Below, piece by piece: positions 1 to 10,532 of a DNA stretch of 64,000 nt. The stretch is from Arabidopsis thaliana. Lineage: Eukaryota > Streptophyta > Magnoliopsida > Brassicales > Brassicaceae. The notes under the pieces were generated by a model, which did not search any database, was not told where the DNA came from, and saw only the letters and a program-made list of their open reading frames with translations. Numbering within the stretch: position 1 is the stretch's first letter; each line of letters starts with the position of its first letter. The translations under genes were made by a program, and so were the position numbers. The stretch spans positions 21,893,261-21,957,260 of the forward strand of contig NC_003074.8 in assembly GCF_000001735.4 (NCBI RefSeq), given 5' to 3'.

Positions 1-513
1 TAAATTTTTGTTTCCGTATGAATATACTCTTTCACATGGATCTAGACAATCATAAAACATACGTTCACACATATATTGCTTAAAGTGGTAAACAAATCAA
101 TGTGAATGAATTATTATGTTGCAACATTGTTTAGAATTCTTAGTGTCAACCAGTTGACTTGCTAAGTAACATGATTAACCAGATGGATAGCAATCATATA
201 CATTATACAATGCCGTCGACTTAAAATATTTTAAGGCTCTCTCGCTCGTTAAAAAAGACAGAGAGAAAGAGAATTGTTGTTGTACTTTTAGTTTCTCACT
301 AAAAAAAAAGTATGGCCGAATCATGGCTACATGATTTGAAACTGACCGAGAAAAATGAGTGCTATTGTGCCAAATATAATTATTTTGGCAAATCTTGCGT
401 TTATTTTCATTCAAATTTGGAAACTCTTTAAATTTCGTGTTAATTGAATATCGAGGGGAATCGTATATCAAATTCACATGTCTAAGACTATTCACACTTA
501 AATGCACTTGGTC

Positions 514-542
514 CACGTGTCCTGCTTCTACGCATACACGTG
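514..542 (+). promoter_or_regulatory. pair of G-boxes (CACGTG)
   Basis: CACGTG occurs at 514-519 and again at 537-542, the second as ACACGTGGC, a classic ABRE/G-box core for bZIP and bHLH factors. They lie about 400 nt upstream of the PRN1 start codon. PRN1 is known in the literature as a G-protein partner in ABA and blue-light responses, so a G-box pair is plausible there. That it regulates PRN1 is inference. Confidence 0.5.
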
Positions 543-810
543 GCAGAGGATCTCTTATGGTGTGAACGCGATTATTCCTATGTGTCTCTAAGATTAAACA
601 AGTAATGGAAATTTTGAGCATTCGTAATCCTTTTTCCCTAACGTATTCGTAATCTAATCGGCTATGAATCAATCCATATTCACCAGAATCCATAATATAA
701 TCAATTATTCAGCAATAATTACGGTTGGTCCACACAAATATAGACCCACTCACCTTCACCTACAACTTCCAGTTGCAGTCAATACTCTGCATCTCCCTCT
801 TTCTCTCTCG

Positions 811-819
811 CTATATATA
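811..819 (+). promoter_or_regulatory. TATA box of PRN1
   Basis: CTATATATA lies 126-134 nt before the PRN1 ATG. This would give a leader of roughly 100 nt that contains the CAT repeat. It follows a pyrimidine-rich CTCTTTCTCTC stretch, as many Arabidopsis core promoters do. Confidence 0.5.
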
Positions 820-889
820 GTTTACACACACGCCACTACCCAAATACAAAGCACTGACTTCTTCCATTAACAAGCTTTTCTTCGTTTAT

Positions 890-946
890 CATCACCATCA
901 CCATCATCATCATCATCATCATCGTCATCATCATCATCATCATCAT
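890..946 (+). repeat. CAT trinucleotide repeat in the PRN1 leader
   Basis: A (CAT)n microsatellite with a few CAC and CGT interruptions fills the end of the 5' leader. Its last CAT overlaps the start codon (CATG). The repeat contains no ATG of its own, so it creates no upstream start in the sense direction. Its reverse complement would read as poly-Met, which explains a spurious reverse-strand open frame here. Confidence 0.85.
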
Positions 947-2241
947 GACGTATGAGAACAATAGTGTACCAAGAATTGTAATCAAGAAAGTTCTAGCAAA
1001 GCTTGAGAAGGAAGGTGAAGGAGCTGTCGTTAGAAATGGCATCACAAAGTGAGTTCTCTTCTTCTTCTTTCTCAAAAGCAAAATCCAATGCCTTCACCTT
1101 CAAGTTTCATATATTTTTTTTTCTTTTTGGGTTGATTCAGGATTGACCAGAAGTTATTGGACCCGTTCGTGTTGCTAGTTGAATTTTCCTGTAAGTTTCT
1201 TCCTTCCCCCGAATCTGTCAATTAAAAGTGTGGTTCTTTTATTATGTTAGCATGTCATAATCATTTGCTCTGTTTGTTGATCAGTTTCACTCTCAGCTGG
1301 ATTCCCAGATCATCCTCACAGAGGTCAATTTCACATATACCTTCTTACACACGAAGTTGCTCTGTTCTGAAATGTCTATAATGTAATTGATCAACTGTGT
1401 GCAGGTTTTGAAAGTGTTACATACATGCTACAGGGAGGTATCATTCACAAAGATCCTAAAGGTCATAAAGGTACAATTCAAGCCGGAGATGTTCAGGTGA
1501 AAACAAAAACAGAACACAAACAAAGAACACTCGAATACTCTCTGAGTTTTCTTGTTTCACTCAATTTTGACTTTGATTGACAGTGGATGACAGCAGGAAG
1601 AGGAATCATTCATTCCGAATTTCCGGAAGAAGAAGTAAACAATGGTTTACAGCTTTGGATCAATCTCCCTTCCACTGAAAAAATGTATAAGATCAATCTT
1701 TAGTATCATCTCTTCTCAGAAAGAGTTCCAGTCTTGAATCTCTCTGTTCCTTGATTTTGACAGGACTGAACCAAAATATAAGGAACTATCGAGTTTAGAC
1801 ATTCCTCGAGCAGAAGAAAACGGAGTTGAGGTCAAAGTCATAGCCGGAGATTCAATGGGAATCAAATCTCCAGTCTACACAAGAACACCAACAATGTTCC
1901 TTGACTTTACCCTCAAGCCAGGATCTCAAACCCACCAAACCGTTCCAGAATCATGGACCGCTTTCGCTTACATTATAGAAGGCGATGAAGGTGTTTTCGG
2001 TTCCTTGAACTCTTCCGCAATATCGGCCCACCATGTTGTTGTGTTTGGGCCAGGGGATTTAGTTAGCGTGTGGAACAAGTCAACTTCGAGGTCATTGAGG
2101 TTTTTGTTGATTGCAGGGGAACCTATCGGCGAGCCTGTGGTTCAGTGTGGTCCCTTTGTGATGAATTCACAGGCGGAGATCGATATGGCTTTTGATGACT
2201 ATCAGAATGCTAAGAACGGGTTTGAAATGGCCAAGTGTTAG
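945..2241 (+). CDS. PRN1: pirin PRN1, cupin-fold protein
   Basis: Six exons: 945-1048, 1141-1190, 1285-1323, 1405-1496, 1584-1684 and 1764-2241. They total 864 nt, or 287 residues, all with GT-AG introns. Pirins are two-domain cupin proteins that bind one iron. The expected ligands are visible: His-x-His in DHPHRGFE, encoded across 1301-1413, and His and Glu in GRGIIHSE from exon 5. The start gives [11 protein letters not shown], and the last residues are FEMAKC. Arabidopsis PRN1 is reported as a GPA1-interacting nuclear and cytosolic protein with a role in seed germination and early light responses. The downstream neighbour is a convergent F-box gene. PRN3, further along, is the closest full-length paralogue here and carries one additional intron. 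Confidence 0.93.
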
Positions 2242-2791
2242 AGGTTACAGTGAAAAGAGTTTGTAAACAAAAACCATTCTGATTATTTTGGATTTTGTTG
2301 TCTTTATTCCACATTCAAGATGAGATCAATGTTAGGGGCTATAATATCAACCATCTCTTTCATAAAGTCGATTAGACTCGAGATCGTATTACAGCTTTGA
2401 CTACAAATGGATCAGGAAAGCTTGAGACAAATGAAAACATGTTCACAATTTCAACTTCTATGTCACTAATCCACCATATGGGCATTAAAACAGAGTGACA
2501 CAACCATACTAAAACATGTTAAATACTCACAAGCTTGCTTAATATAACTCCTTATCACCAAGAAACTGTAATCACATCATAATTCTTTAAGGAGATAATG
2601 ACTCATAAACCTTTTTCAATACAACAGAAGAACGAAAGCAAACAAAAGATAAGTAACATTCACCATCAAAAGGACAAATAGATATGCACCAAAGTAAGAA
2701 TAAAAGGCTGAAACAAGAGAAACTTGGTTTTCAGTTTTAGACCTAAGAAGCCTGAAATATAAAGATTCTTCTAAAAAATAAGAGCAATCCA
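2242..2791. other. 3' UTRs and spacer between convergent genes
   Basis: About 550 nt between the PRN1 stop and the stop of the convergent F-box gene. It should hold both 3' UTRs. No open frame, RNA gene or repeat was recognised. Confidence 0.6.
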
Positions 2792-4527
2792 TTAAATCGA
2801 TGAGGAAGAGGGTAAAGTAACTGACAAGGTGAGGTTATCGGAGATTACTTGGACCTTGCACTTTGCTGAAGCTACTCCAGGAATTTCCTGAAGTTGCTTG
2901 GATACTTTAACAAGGTTATCGTCAACTGATGTATCGTAGTATATATTGAGCTGTTCAAGATGCGGCATTAACTCCAAGAAGTGCTTGGTTTGCTCTAATT
3001 CTGTCTTGTCATTAATTTCCCCAAACTTCAATATCTCTAGAACCTTCACCGGACTTGATGATAGGCAAGTATGAATATTCTCCGGAGGTTTGCACGGGCA
3101 CATGTCTCCACATCTATCCGTAGCTTTGTGGAGGAGTCCCTGAAACAACAAATGAAACGTTATGTATAGTTGTTTCTCACGACTGAAAAATGTGTCACAT
3201 GATGTCTTAAAAGGGTTTGATTTGTACTTGGAAGACGAGGGTTTTTAGATTTGGACAATTCTTGAGCAGATTCGGCAATGAATCCCATCCAACTTTTGTG
3301 TTACTTTCAATGGTTAAACGAGTCAGGTTGTTGAATATCGGTATTGCTTTGCAGCGGAATGTAAGTACCTGAAACAAAACCAAATCAATTATTGGAACAT
3401 CATCACTCATTTGCAATCATTGACACAAACCCTTAAGCAATAAGCCACCTAACAGAACCATTGTTTGTCGTCTTCTTTAATTTTCTAAGTAGCTAAAAAT
3501 ACTAAAAGAGTGTGAGAAGAGATGGGATTAATATACAGACCTCAACAGTGCTCGCATATAAGTAAAGAACCTGAACATTGCGTATTCCCATAAGTAGATC
3601 AGTTGCATCACCGACCATAGCATATTCTATAAGTGGGAAGGGGAAGCCAAAAGGGACTTGTATTGGATTTTCTGACTCTTCATATCCCACTCGAAGACCG
3701 AGCCTAGCTTCAACAAGCGAATCGAAATTCACTTTTTCATACTTTAATGCAACAGTATCGGTATATTCAAAGTAGACAAGAGCCGGATTATCAAATGTGA
3801 CACTCGGTGGTGGGTTGTTCCAACCCTCCTCGGTAAAAAACGTTAGTCTCTTGAGGGTTGGGATAGACGCAGAGCAAGACTCCCAAAAATTCCACACCAC
3901 ATCAATCATAACTAATTCCTCAAGCACATGACAACCAGAAAGAAGCTTAGCCAAACAAATTATCTGGTAATCTAACTCAACCGAATCAAGATAGAGAGTC
4001 TTGAGCTTTGGAAGGGAAACATCTCCCACGTCAATGACGAGACTTCCAAAGGCGAGACCATTTCTAGCCTCTATTCTCAGCCTAACCAGTGACTTGCTCA
4101 CAAATACTTTTGAAGGAAACAGATAAGTCGTATCTGATGCAATGCTTAAATCAAGTTCCGATACACTAAGCTCCAACGTATTCAATATCCAACGCGTGAC
4201 ACCAACACCGTCAACACCATTTCCACACTTTAAAGAGAATTTGTTTACATGGGAATTTCCCCTCAAAGCCAGTACTCTATCCACGAAATCCATAAAACTC
4301 GTATGAATCTCAGTCTCTTCTTGGTTACCCATATCAGGTTGCATACGTACCGGATCATCAAAATCAAGATTGGGTACGAAAGCAAAGAAATACCGCCATT
4401 TTCTCGAGAGAAGCGATGTTATAGCAGCTTCTTTAGTTGAAAGGAACGACAATATGTGGTAAATAAGAGCTTCTGGTAGACTGTTGATTATATCTTTGGG
4501 ACCAATATTCAACTTTTTCGAATTCAT
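2792..4527 (-). CDS. F-box/LRR/FBD protein (AT3G59230-like)
   Basis: Three coding exons on the reverse strand: 4527-3541, 3368-3228 and 3139-2792. All join in phase 0 and give 491 residues. The F-box is at about residues 12-55 (INSLPEALIYHILSFLSTKE..LSRKWR), followed by degenerate leucine-rich repeats to about residue 375. The C-terminal FBD domain includes SSPVKVLEILKFGE and ends near VQVISDN. Such proteins are substrate adaptors of SCF ubiquitin ligases through SKP1/ASK; the substrate is unknown. The ATG at 4527 (MNSKKL) was chosen because the upstream in-frame codons lie just behind a 5'-UTR intron (4557-4770) that is shared with the next paralogue. The 141-nt middle exon is identical in length in all copies in this array. 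Confidence 0.88.
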
Positions 4528-4556
4528 AGTGACAGATCTCAACAGTTACTTACAAC

Positions 4557-4770
4557 CTAAAAATTCACATGATGATCGTGTAAGTGATTTGATCCAATGA
4601 TATAAGAAGCTTAAAGTGATCACAACTAAAGGATCAAAAAAATTATTAAAAAAAAATCTAAGAATCAAACAGAAATACACAAAAGCAAATTCCTGTAGAC
4701 AAAAAAACAAAAAAAAAACTTTCGACATCAGAGGAGCATAAGATCGAAAGAAGAAATAGAAGAAACTCAC
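4557..4770 (-). other. 5'-UTR intron of the F-box gene
   Basis: On the reverse strand a donor CCCAA|GTGAG lies at 4771/4770 and an acceptor TTTTTAG|GTT at 4557/4556, 29 nt before the ATG. The next F-box gene has the same arrangement at 7147-7330, so the intron predates the duplication. Confidence 0.65.
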
Positions 4771-4834
4771 TTGGGAGCATAAAAATCAGACGAATATTGA
4801 GAACTCGATTGCGAGAGGGAAGTGAAAGAGAACA

Positions 4835-4915
4835 TTAGGGTTTTGGCTTGTGCCCTAGAGTGAGATGCAAATGTGGCGGGACGAGTGATTTATAAGTGAT
4901 CGAACATTAGGGTTT
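4835..4915 (-). promoter_or_regulatory. telo-box and GGCGGG promoter elements
   Basis: TTAGGGTTT occurs at 4835-4843 and 4907-4915 (AAACCCTAA on the gene strand), with GTGGCGGG at 4873-4880 between them. The same telo-box plus GGCGGG arrangement recurs upstream of other F-box copies, near 12,540-12,580, 12,745-12,781 and 14,998-15,034. Telo-boxes are known elements of genes expressed in dividing cells; the role here is inferred. Confidence 0.45.
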
Positions 4916-5102
4916 CGTTTTATAAAACCTCTTTAGTTAATTTCGGTTTTATACAAGAACCCAAAATTTACCAAAAAAAATATCTAAATCGATCGAATTT
5001 ATACAGAAAAGAGTTCGATTTCCTCCTTAATTTTTATATTTAGTACTTGCACGCAAATATATAGCATATCTTAACAAGTTGCTCACCGTGGAGCAAATTA
5101 AC

Positions 5103-5420
5103 AACTTGGAAGGCCTTGAGAGAACATGAAGTGTATACAACACAAAGAAAAGCGAAAATTGCATATTGAGAAGCAGAAAGAGGAAGACACATATTACATA
5201 ACAGAGACCAAAGTAAATAATTTTGAACCAAGAACTAAAACAAAAGCTATGTTATTGAAAAACTTGGAACCCTTGAGAAAACATCAAGTATATGCAACAC
5301 AAAAAGGTAAAAAAATGCATATTGAAAAGCCGAAGGAGTAAGACAAAGTGAAGAAGAGAGGCCAAACTAAATGCTTTAATTTCATGCTAAAAACTAGAAC
5401 AAAAGCTTTGCTAATCTTCT
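5103..5420. repeat. two-copy tandem duplication, about 158 bp per unit
   Basis: Unit 1 (about 5103-5260) and unit 2 (about 5261-5420) align along their length. AACTTGGA, CCTTGAGA, AACATNAAGT, GCATATTGA and AAAACAAAAGCT appear in the same order at a spacing of about 158 nt. The duplication sits directly downstream of the next F-box gene's stop codon, in its probable 3' UTR. It is diverged, so not very recent. Confidence 0.75.
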
Positions 5421-5421
5421 C

Positions 5422-7119
5422 TTAGATAAAATGAGGCTGATCTCCCATGTAGGGGATCACCATCCCATGTAGGGGATCACCAAAGAAAGGATAAGTTGGT
5501 GCTGGTGTGATGAAGTTATCACAGATGATACCACCATAGAAAGGATAAGTTGGTGCGTTATCACAGATTAGTTGGACACTACACTTGGATGAAGATACTC
5601 TAGGAACTAGCCAGTCAAGTTGACTTTTCACACCTTCACTAATTCGTGTATTGTAGTGCAATATCATTTGTTCAAGATTCGGCATTGTCTCCAGGAAATA
5701 CTTGACTAACTCCAGCTGCTTTTCCTCGTCACCAAAGTAAGAAGCAACTTCGCCAAACTTGAGTATCTTCAGAACCTTCACCGGACTTGATGATAGGCAA
5801 CTACGAATGTCCTTTGAAGACTTGCATAGACACCCGTCAGTGTCCTGACATTTACTTGTAGATCTGTGATGGAGTCCCTAAATCATAGATGAAACAACTT
5901 TAAACTCTAAATTTATTTGAAAATTTGTGTTAGCATGTGCACTAGTAAAAGGATATGTTTTGGTACTTTGAAGACAAGGGTTTCTAGATTTGGACAGTTC
6001 TTGAGTAGAGCCGGCAATGATTCCCATCCTACATCTTTGTCAGTCTCAACAGTTAAGTGGATCAGCTTTTTGAATACCGGTATTGGTGCACAACAGAAAG
6101 TAAGCACCTGAAAACATAAACCAAACACTAATTCAAATTATTCGGTTGTTTGTCTTGTTTTTAATTTCTAAGTAGCGAAAACAAACCTCAAGAGCGTTAG
6201 AAAACAATTGAAGGATCCGAACATTGCTTATCCCCATAAAAAGATTGGTTGCATTTACGACCAAATCTCCATAGCTTGCATGTGCACGCTGATGATGTCT
6301 CATTCGAAGACCGATACTAGCTTCAACAAGTGAGTCGAAATTCACTACTTCATACTTGTCCGCAACGAGATCAAAGTATTCAAAGTAGACAAGATTTGGC
6401 GTGTCAAATGAAATACTACCCGGACTTCTATCCCAGTCTGAACAATGTACCGTTAGTCTCTTGAGGGTTTTGGAAGACATAGAGCGGTTCCAATAACCAT
6501 CCCACCATAGATCACTCATAGTTAAATCCTCAAGGACTTGACATCCAGAAATGAGCTTGAGAAGGCAAGTATCACCGTCTCGAAACCAAATACTACTAAG
6601 ATCGAGAGTCTTAAGCTTTGGAAGAAAAACATCTTCCAAATCAATGATGGTACAATTTTCAGTTCGTATTCTCAGCTTAACAAGTGACTTGCTCACAAAG
6701 ACACTTGAAGGCATAGAACGATTTGAAACAAAATTACCGCCTAAATCAAGATCCGATACTCCACGTTCTATCACATTTGATATCCATCTAAAGATGCATT
6801 CTCGATCAATACCATTTCGACAGTTGAGTGAGAACCTAACTAGAGTGGAATTACCCTGCAAACCCAATACTCTATCCACGAAATCCATGAACTTTCTATG
6901 AACCTCATTCATGTAAACCAATGGACTTTGCATCCATACCGAATCATCGAAATCAAGAATTGGTGCAAAAGCAAAGAGATAACGCCATTTTTCGGAGAGA
7001 AGTGATGTTAAAGCAGCTTCTTTTGTGGGAACGAAGGACAGTAAGTGGCAAATAAGAGCTTCTGGTAGATCGCTGATTATATCTTTGCAACATATATCAT
7101 CCATCTTTGTTGAATTCAT
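5422..7119 (-). CDS. F-box/LRR/FBD protein (AT3G59240-like)
   Basis: Reverse-strand exons 7119-6187, 6107-5967 and 5877-5422 join in phase 0 and give 509 residues. The F-box is near residues 13-56 ([26 protein letters not shown]). LRR-like segments follow, then an FBD domain (SSPVKVLKILKFGE to about VQLICDN). It is a predicted SCF adaptor like its neighbours. After the FBD the frame runs on for about 40 extra residues built from two near-copies of CDNxxxxAPTYPFxG. These come from a short duplication in the DNA at about 5440-5575, which the sister genes lack. The ATG at 7119 (MNSTKM) lies behind a 5'-UTR intron at 7147-7330. Confidence 0.86.
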
Positions 7120-8040
7120 AGTGACAGATCTCAAACAGTTACGAACCTGATAAAATAACATGATATCGAGTAAACTATTAGATTAAAGAGTTTCAGATGC
7201 TTGACTAGTACAAAATTACGTACAAATCAAACAGAAACAAAACCAACAAAAGTAAAAATTTCTAGACAAACATTAAATTTGGACAATAAGGAATCACAAA
7301 ATAATCATCAGAAAAAAGCGGGAAGCTCACTTGGGAATTAGAACAGAGGGCATCAAAATTAAAAAGATTGATTGCGAGAGGGGCAGTGGAATAGTAAATT
7401 AGGGTTTCTGCAATCCTGGTCCAAAAATTCAGTTTTGTTTTTCGAACTTATAGTGTGCAATGATGAGGACGAATCAGAGAAGTTTTCGAGGGTTTTCACA
7501 TGTGATTATCATGTCACTTGCTCGGTGTATCCTAAGTTGTTACTGTTTATCCTCTCTTTAAAAAAATATTTATAGAAAAAACAAACTTTTTTTGGATTTT
7601 TTGTATAATAGATTTTGTTTTCTTAACATTGACAAAAAAAACATTGAAAAAAGATTTTGTTTTCTCGTTTACGAATATCAATCATCACCCCAAATCGATT
7701 ACTTAATTACCAATTATATTAATTTTGATGGACGTTAACCAATTAAATTAAATTAGATTAGATTAGATTTACGTATCAAAAGAAATAAAAAAAAAATATT
7801 TGAACCAGGTTTGATTGTTGTTTTGAGTAAGATTTTGGTTTTAGTTTTTTTCAAAAATCTATTCATGGTTTTGTAAAAGTTAGTTTCCCTAAAAAATAGA
7901 GAATTTAGTTTTTGAGAGATTTAACCCATGTTAAAGAAGAACCAAAACCCCTCGTATACTGGTTTCTTTTCAACGTGTGTTCTTACTTTCATTTTCAGAG
8001 TTCTATTTCTGATTTTTCAAAAAATATCTGTATCTTTTTG
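7120..8040. other. F-box promoter and AT-rich spacer
   Basis: The region holds the 5'-UTR intron (7147-7330) and the promoter of the preceding F-box gene, with AATTAGGGTTT near 7397-7407. An AT-rich stretch with many T- and A-runs follows to 8040. No gene or RNA was recognised in it. Confidence 0.55.
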
Positions 8041-8222
8041 TTAGCGTGTGGAATAAGTCAACCTCAAAGCCATTGAGGTTTCTGTTGATTGCAGGGGAAC
8101 CGATCGGTAAACGAACTTGTGGATCAGTATGGTCCGTTTGTGATGAATCCGCAGGTGGAGATTGATATGACTATTGAGGACATTCACAATGTTAAGGACG
8201 GGTTTGCAAATGGCCAAGTGTT
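8041..8222 (+). pseudogene. pirin 3'-end fragment
   Basis: The DNA from TTAGCGTGTGGAATAAGTC onwards matches the last exon of PRN1 and PRN3. It encodes [19 protein letters not shown], then after a frame change YGPFVMNPQVEIDMTIED and VKDGF. Around 8107-8118 the sequence is about 4 nt longer than in PRN1 (GGTAAACGAACTTGTGG against GGCGAGCCTGTGG), which breaks the frame. The terminal EMAKC is also disrupted. Everything upstream of this point, the whole N-terminal cupin domain, is absent. It is followed 240 nt later by a convergent F-box gene, as PRN1 is. It is clearly a dead remnant, not a gene. Confidence 0.88.
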
Positions 8223-8465
8223 GTTCTTTTATTTCTGGATAATAATAACAATTGCTCTGTTTCAGTCAATTATTATTATTATTTTTTGGTAAAACTGTTT
8301 CAGTAAATTAGTTCGACTTATTTTATTTTTGCAGTGGCTTGTATAACAAACAACCAAGCAAAAGATAATTAATCGAGCATCCCCAATAAAGATGAAAAAT
8401 CATCAAACAACACAAGTCACAAAAACTAAGAACAAAGGGGTAATTGAAGAGGAGAATCTTGTGGT

Positions 8466-10024
8466 TTAGCTAAGGACATCAGGGATTACTTGGATCTCGC
8501 AATTTGGTGAAGCTTCTCTAGCAAAGTTCTTAAGTTGGCTTGACACTTCTTCAATCAGATCACCACCAATTGGTGTATTGTAGTATACTGTCAGTTGTTC
8601 AAGATGCGGCATTGTCTCTAGGAAGATCTTGATCATCTCTATCTGATTGACTATACCATATTCACCAAATCTCAATATCTTTAAAACCTTCACTGGACTT
8701 GATGATAAGCAACTGGGAACCTCCCCTGAATATTTGCATAGGCAACCGTCAACATCCCCGCATTTTATTGTATACATGTGCAGGAGTCCCTGAATCATAT
8801 ATGAAACAACATCAAAATCTAGTTTGTTTTCAAAATATCGTGTTAAGAAATGCGAGGATATGTGTTGGTACTTCGAAGACAAGGGTTTCTAGAATTGGAC
8901 AGTTCTTGAGTAGAGCTGGCAATGATTCCCATCCTACGCTTTGGTTAGTCTTAATAGTTAACTGAATCAGGTTGTTGAATACCGGTATTGATTCACAGCA
9001 GAAAGTAAGAACCTGAAACAAAAACCAAAACAAGTACCATATCATCATCCATATCCAATCACTATCTAAAAAATAATCATTAATCAATTACGTACACTAA
9101 CATACCGCAAGACTGTTGGCAGATAAGCAAAGGATCTGAACATTGCATATTCCCATTAGAAAGTCTGTTGCATTGCCGACCAAAGCATCATAGCTTGCAT
9201 TTGCATCCTGATCACTTGTCATTGCAAGACCAATAGTGGCATCAACAAGCGAACTGAAATTCACTTTTGGATACTTTGCCGCAACATAATCGGAGTATTT
9301 CAAGTAGACAAGATTTGGTGTATCAAACAAAACACTATGCGGATTTTTATCATACGACTCTGTACACCATAGCGTTAGTCTCTTGAGGGTTTTGGAAGAC
9401 ACAGAGCGGTTCCAAACATTGGAGTAGACATTATTCAGAACTAATTCCTCAAGGACATGACAACCAGAAGTAAGTTTTTCGAAGCAATCTTCACCTTTTC
9501 CCAACATAATTGTATGAAGATAGAGAGACTTTAGCTTTGGGAGAAAAACATCGTCCACATCAATGCCACGAACATTTCCAGATTCTATTCTCAGCCTAAC
9601 CAGTGACTTGCTCACAAAGACCTTTGAAGGCAGACGAACCCCATTCACATTAACTTGCAAGTCAAGATCCAATACCCCACGCTCTAACACATTGAGTATC
9701 CAAGATGTGACATAGTCTGGAATAACACCATGTCCACACTTTAGAGAGAACTAGTTTATAGTAGATTTCCCTAGCAAATCCAGTACTCTACCTACAAAAT
9801 CCATAAAACTACTAAAAGTCACAGTGCTTTTCTCTGGTACTAACTGGTGGACGTAGACATACCGAGTCATCGAAAACAAGGTTTGGTCTGAAAGCAAAGA
9901 GATAGCGCCATCTCTTTGAGAGAACTGAGGTCAAAGCAGAATCTTCTATGGGAAGGAATGACAATATGTGGCAAATCAGAGCTTCTGGTAGATTGCTGAT
10001 TTTATCTTTTGGACCAATATCCAT
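8466..10024 (-). pseudogene. disrupted F-box/LRR/FBD gene (AT3G59250-like)
   Basis: The paralogous layout is present on the reverse strand: first exon from 10024 ([17 protein letters not shown]-box) down to 9107, then 9012-8872 and 8789-8466 with an FBD domain. Two lesions break exon 1. The frame that starts at 10024 runs into a stop near 9812 after [10 protein letters not shown], whereas homology to MDFVDR continues in another frame. That second frame carries an in-frame TAG at 9753-9751, where the paralogues have Lys in NKFSLKC. Downstream of 9750 the frame is open to the natural stop at 8466. A gene model could bypass both lesions with an unusual intron. The telo-box/GGCGGG promoter of the sister genes is not visible upstream of 10024. 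Confidence 0.75.
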
Positions 10025-10532
10025 CTTTTTGATAAATGAGAGTACTATATTGTGGCAAGACTACTTCCAAACGACGTCGTACAAAATGCTATTCAAACAA
10101 TATACTAGTCCATAATTTCCTTTTTGATAAATTGGCAACATTCAAAAATTAGATTTATGATAATTTGGTAACATGCGCTACAAACAACCGATTATGGAAA
10201 CTAGAATCGTATAAACTAATTCAATTTCCTAAAATTGGATATATTTCCGTTTTGGTGACCAAAAAAAAAAAAAAAGAAGATATATTTCCGTTTTTGTTTG
10301 TGGTTTTTGCTTGTCATAATTAAGACCGACCATACCTCGACCCTTTGCATTAATATAAAGGGCTTGATAATAAATCTGTATGCATGCCAATATCACATTA
10401 TCTCCATTAAAAGCAGCACTAAACGTTCTCTCTCTTTTTTTTGTTATTAGTTTTGAACTGCAGCGAACAGAGACCGAAGATATATATATATATACAATAA
10501 ACAGAGTTTTATCAAAATCAGAGATCATAGAT
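10025..10532. other. spacer between F-box pseudogene and PRN3
   Basis: Divergent upstream region. The PRN3 side carries a TATA-like TAATATAAAG at about 10351-10360 and an AT dinucleotide stretch near 10482-10495. The only other structure seen is the A-run flanked by short direct repeats at 10238-10294. Confidence 0.5.
10238..10294. repeat. 16-bp direct repeats flanking an A-run
   Basis: GATATATTTCCGTTTT occurs at 10238-10253 and 10279-10294. Between them are only GGTGACC, about 15 A residues and GAA. A poly-A tract bounded by a target-site-duplication-sized repeat resembles the footprint of an extremely 5'-truncated retroposon. A slippage duplication would look similar. Confidence 0.55.

Larger units (their letters stand above)
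1..944. other. intergenic region and PRN1 upstream region
   Basis: No convincing gene is visible. The long reverse-strand open frame at 175-693 has no recognisable domain and looks spurious. The right half is the PRN1 promoter and leader, with two G-boxes, a TATA box and a CAT-repeat leader. The left 450 bases are ordinary AT-rich DNA. Confidence 0.6.

Noticed and set aside
175-693. 172-residue reverse-strand open frame upstream of PRN1
   Set aside because: No domain, low coding-like composition, and it overlaps the G-box promoter region. It is probably chance.
836-1081. Reverse-strand frame with a Met-rich run
   Set aside because: It is the complement of the CAT repeat in the PRN1 leader and overlaps its first exon.
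7372-7575. Small + frame MREGQWNSKLGF
   Set aside because: It lies in the F-box promoter and leader and has no homology; no transcript signals in that direction.
10380-10532. N-terminal extension of PRN3 from the ATG at 10380
   Set aside because: The extra 51 residues have no counterpart in PRN1 and lie in the leader near the TATA-like element.
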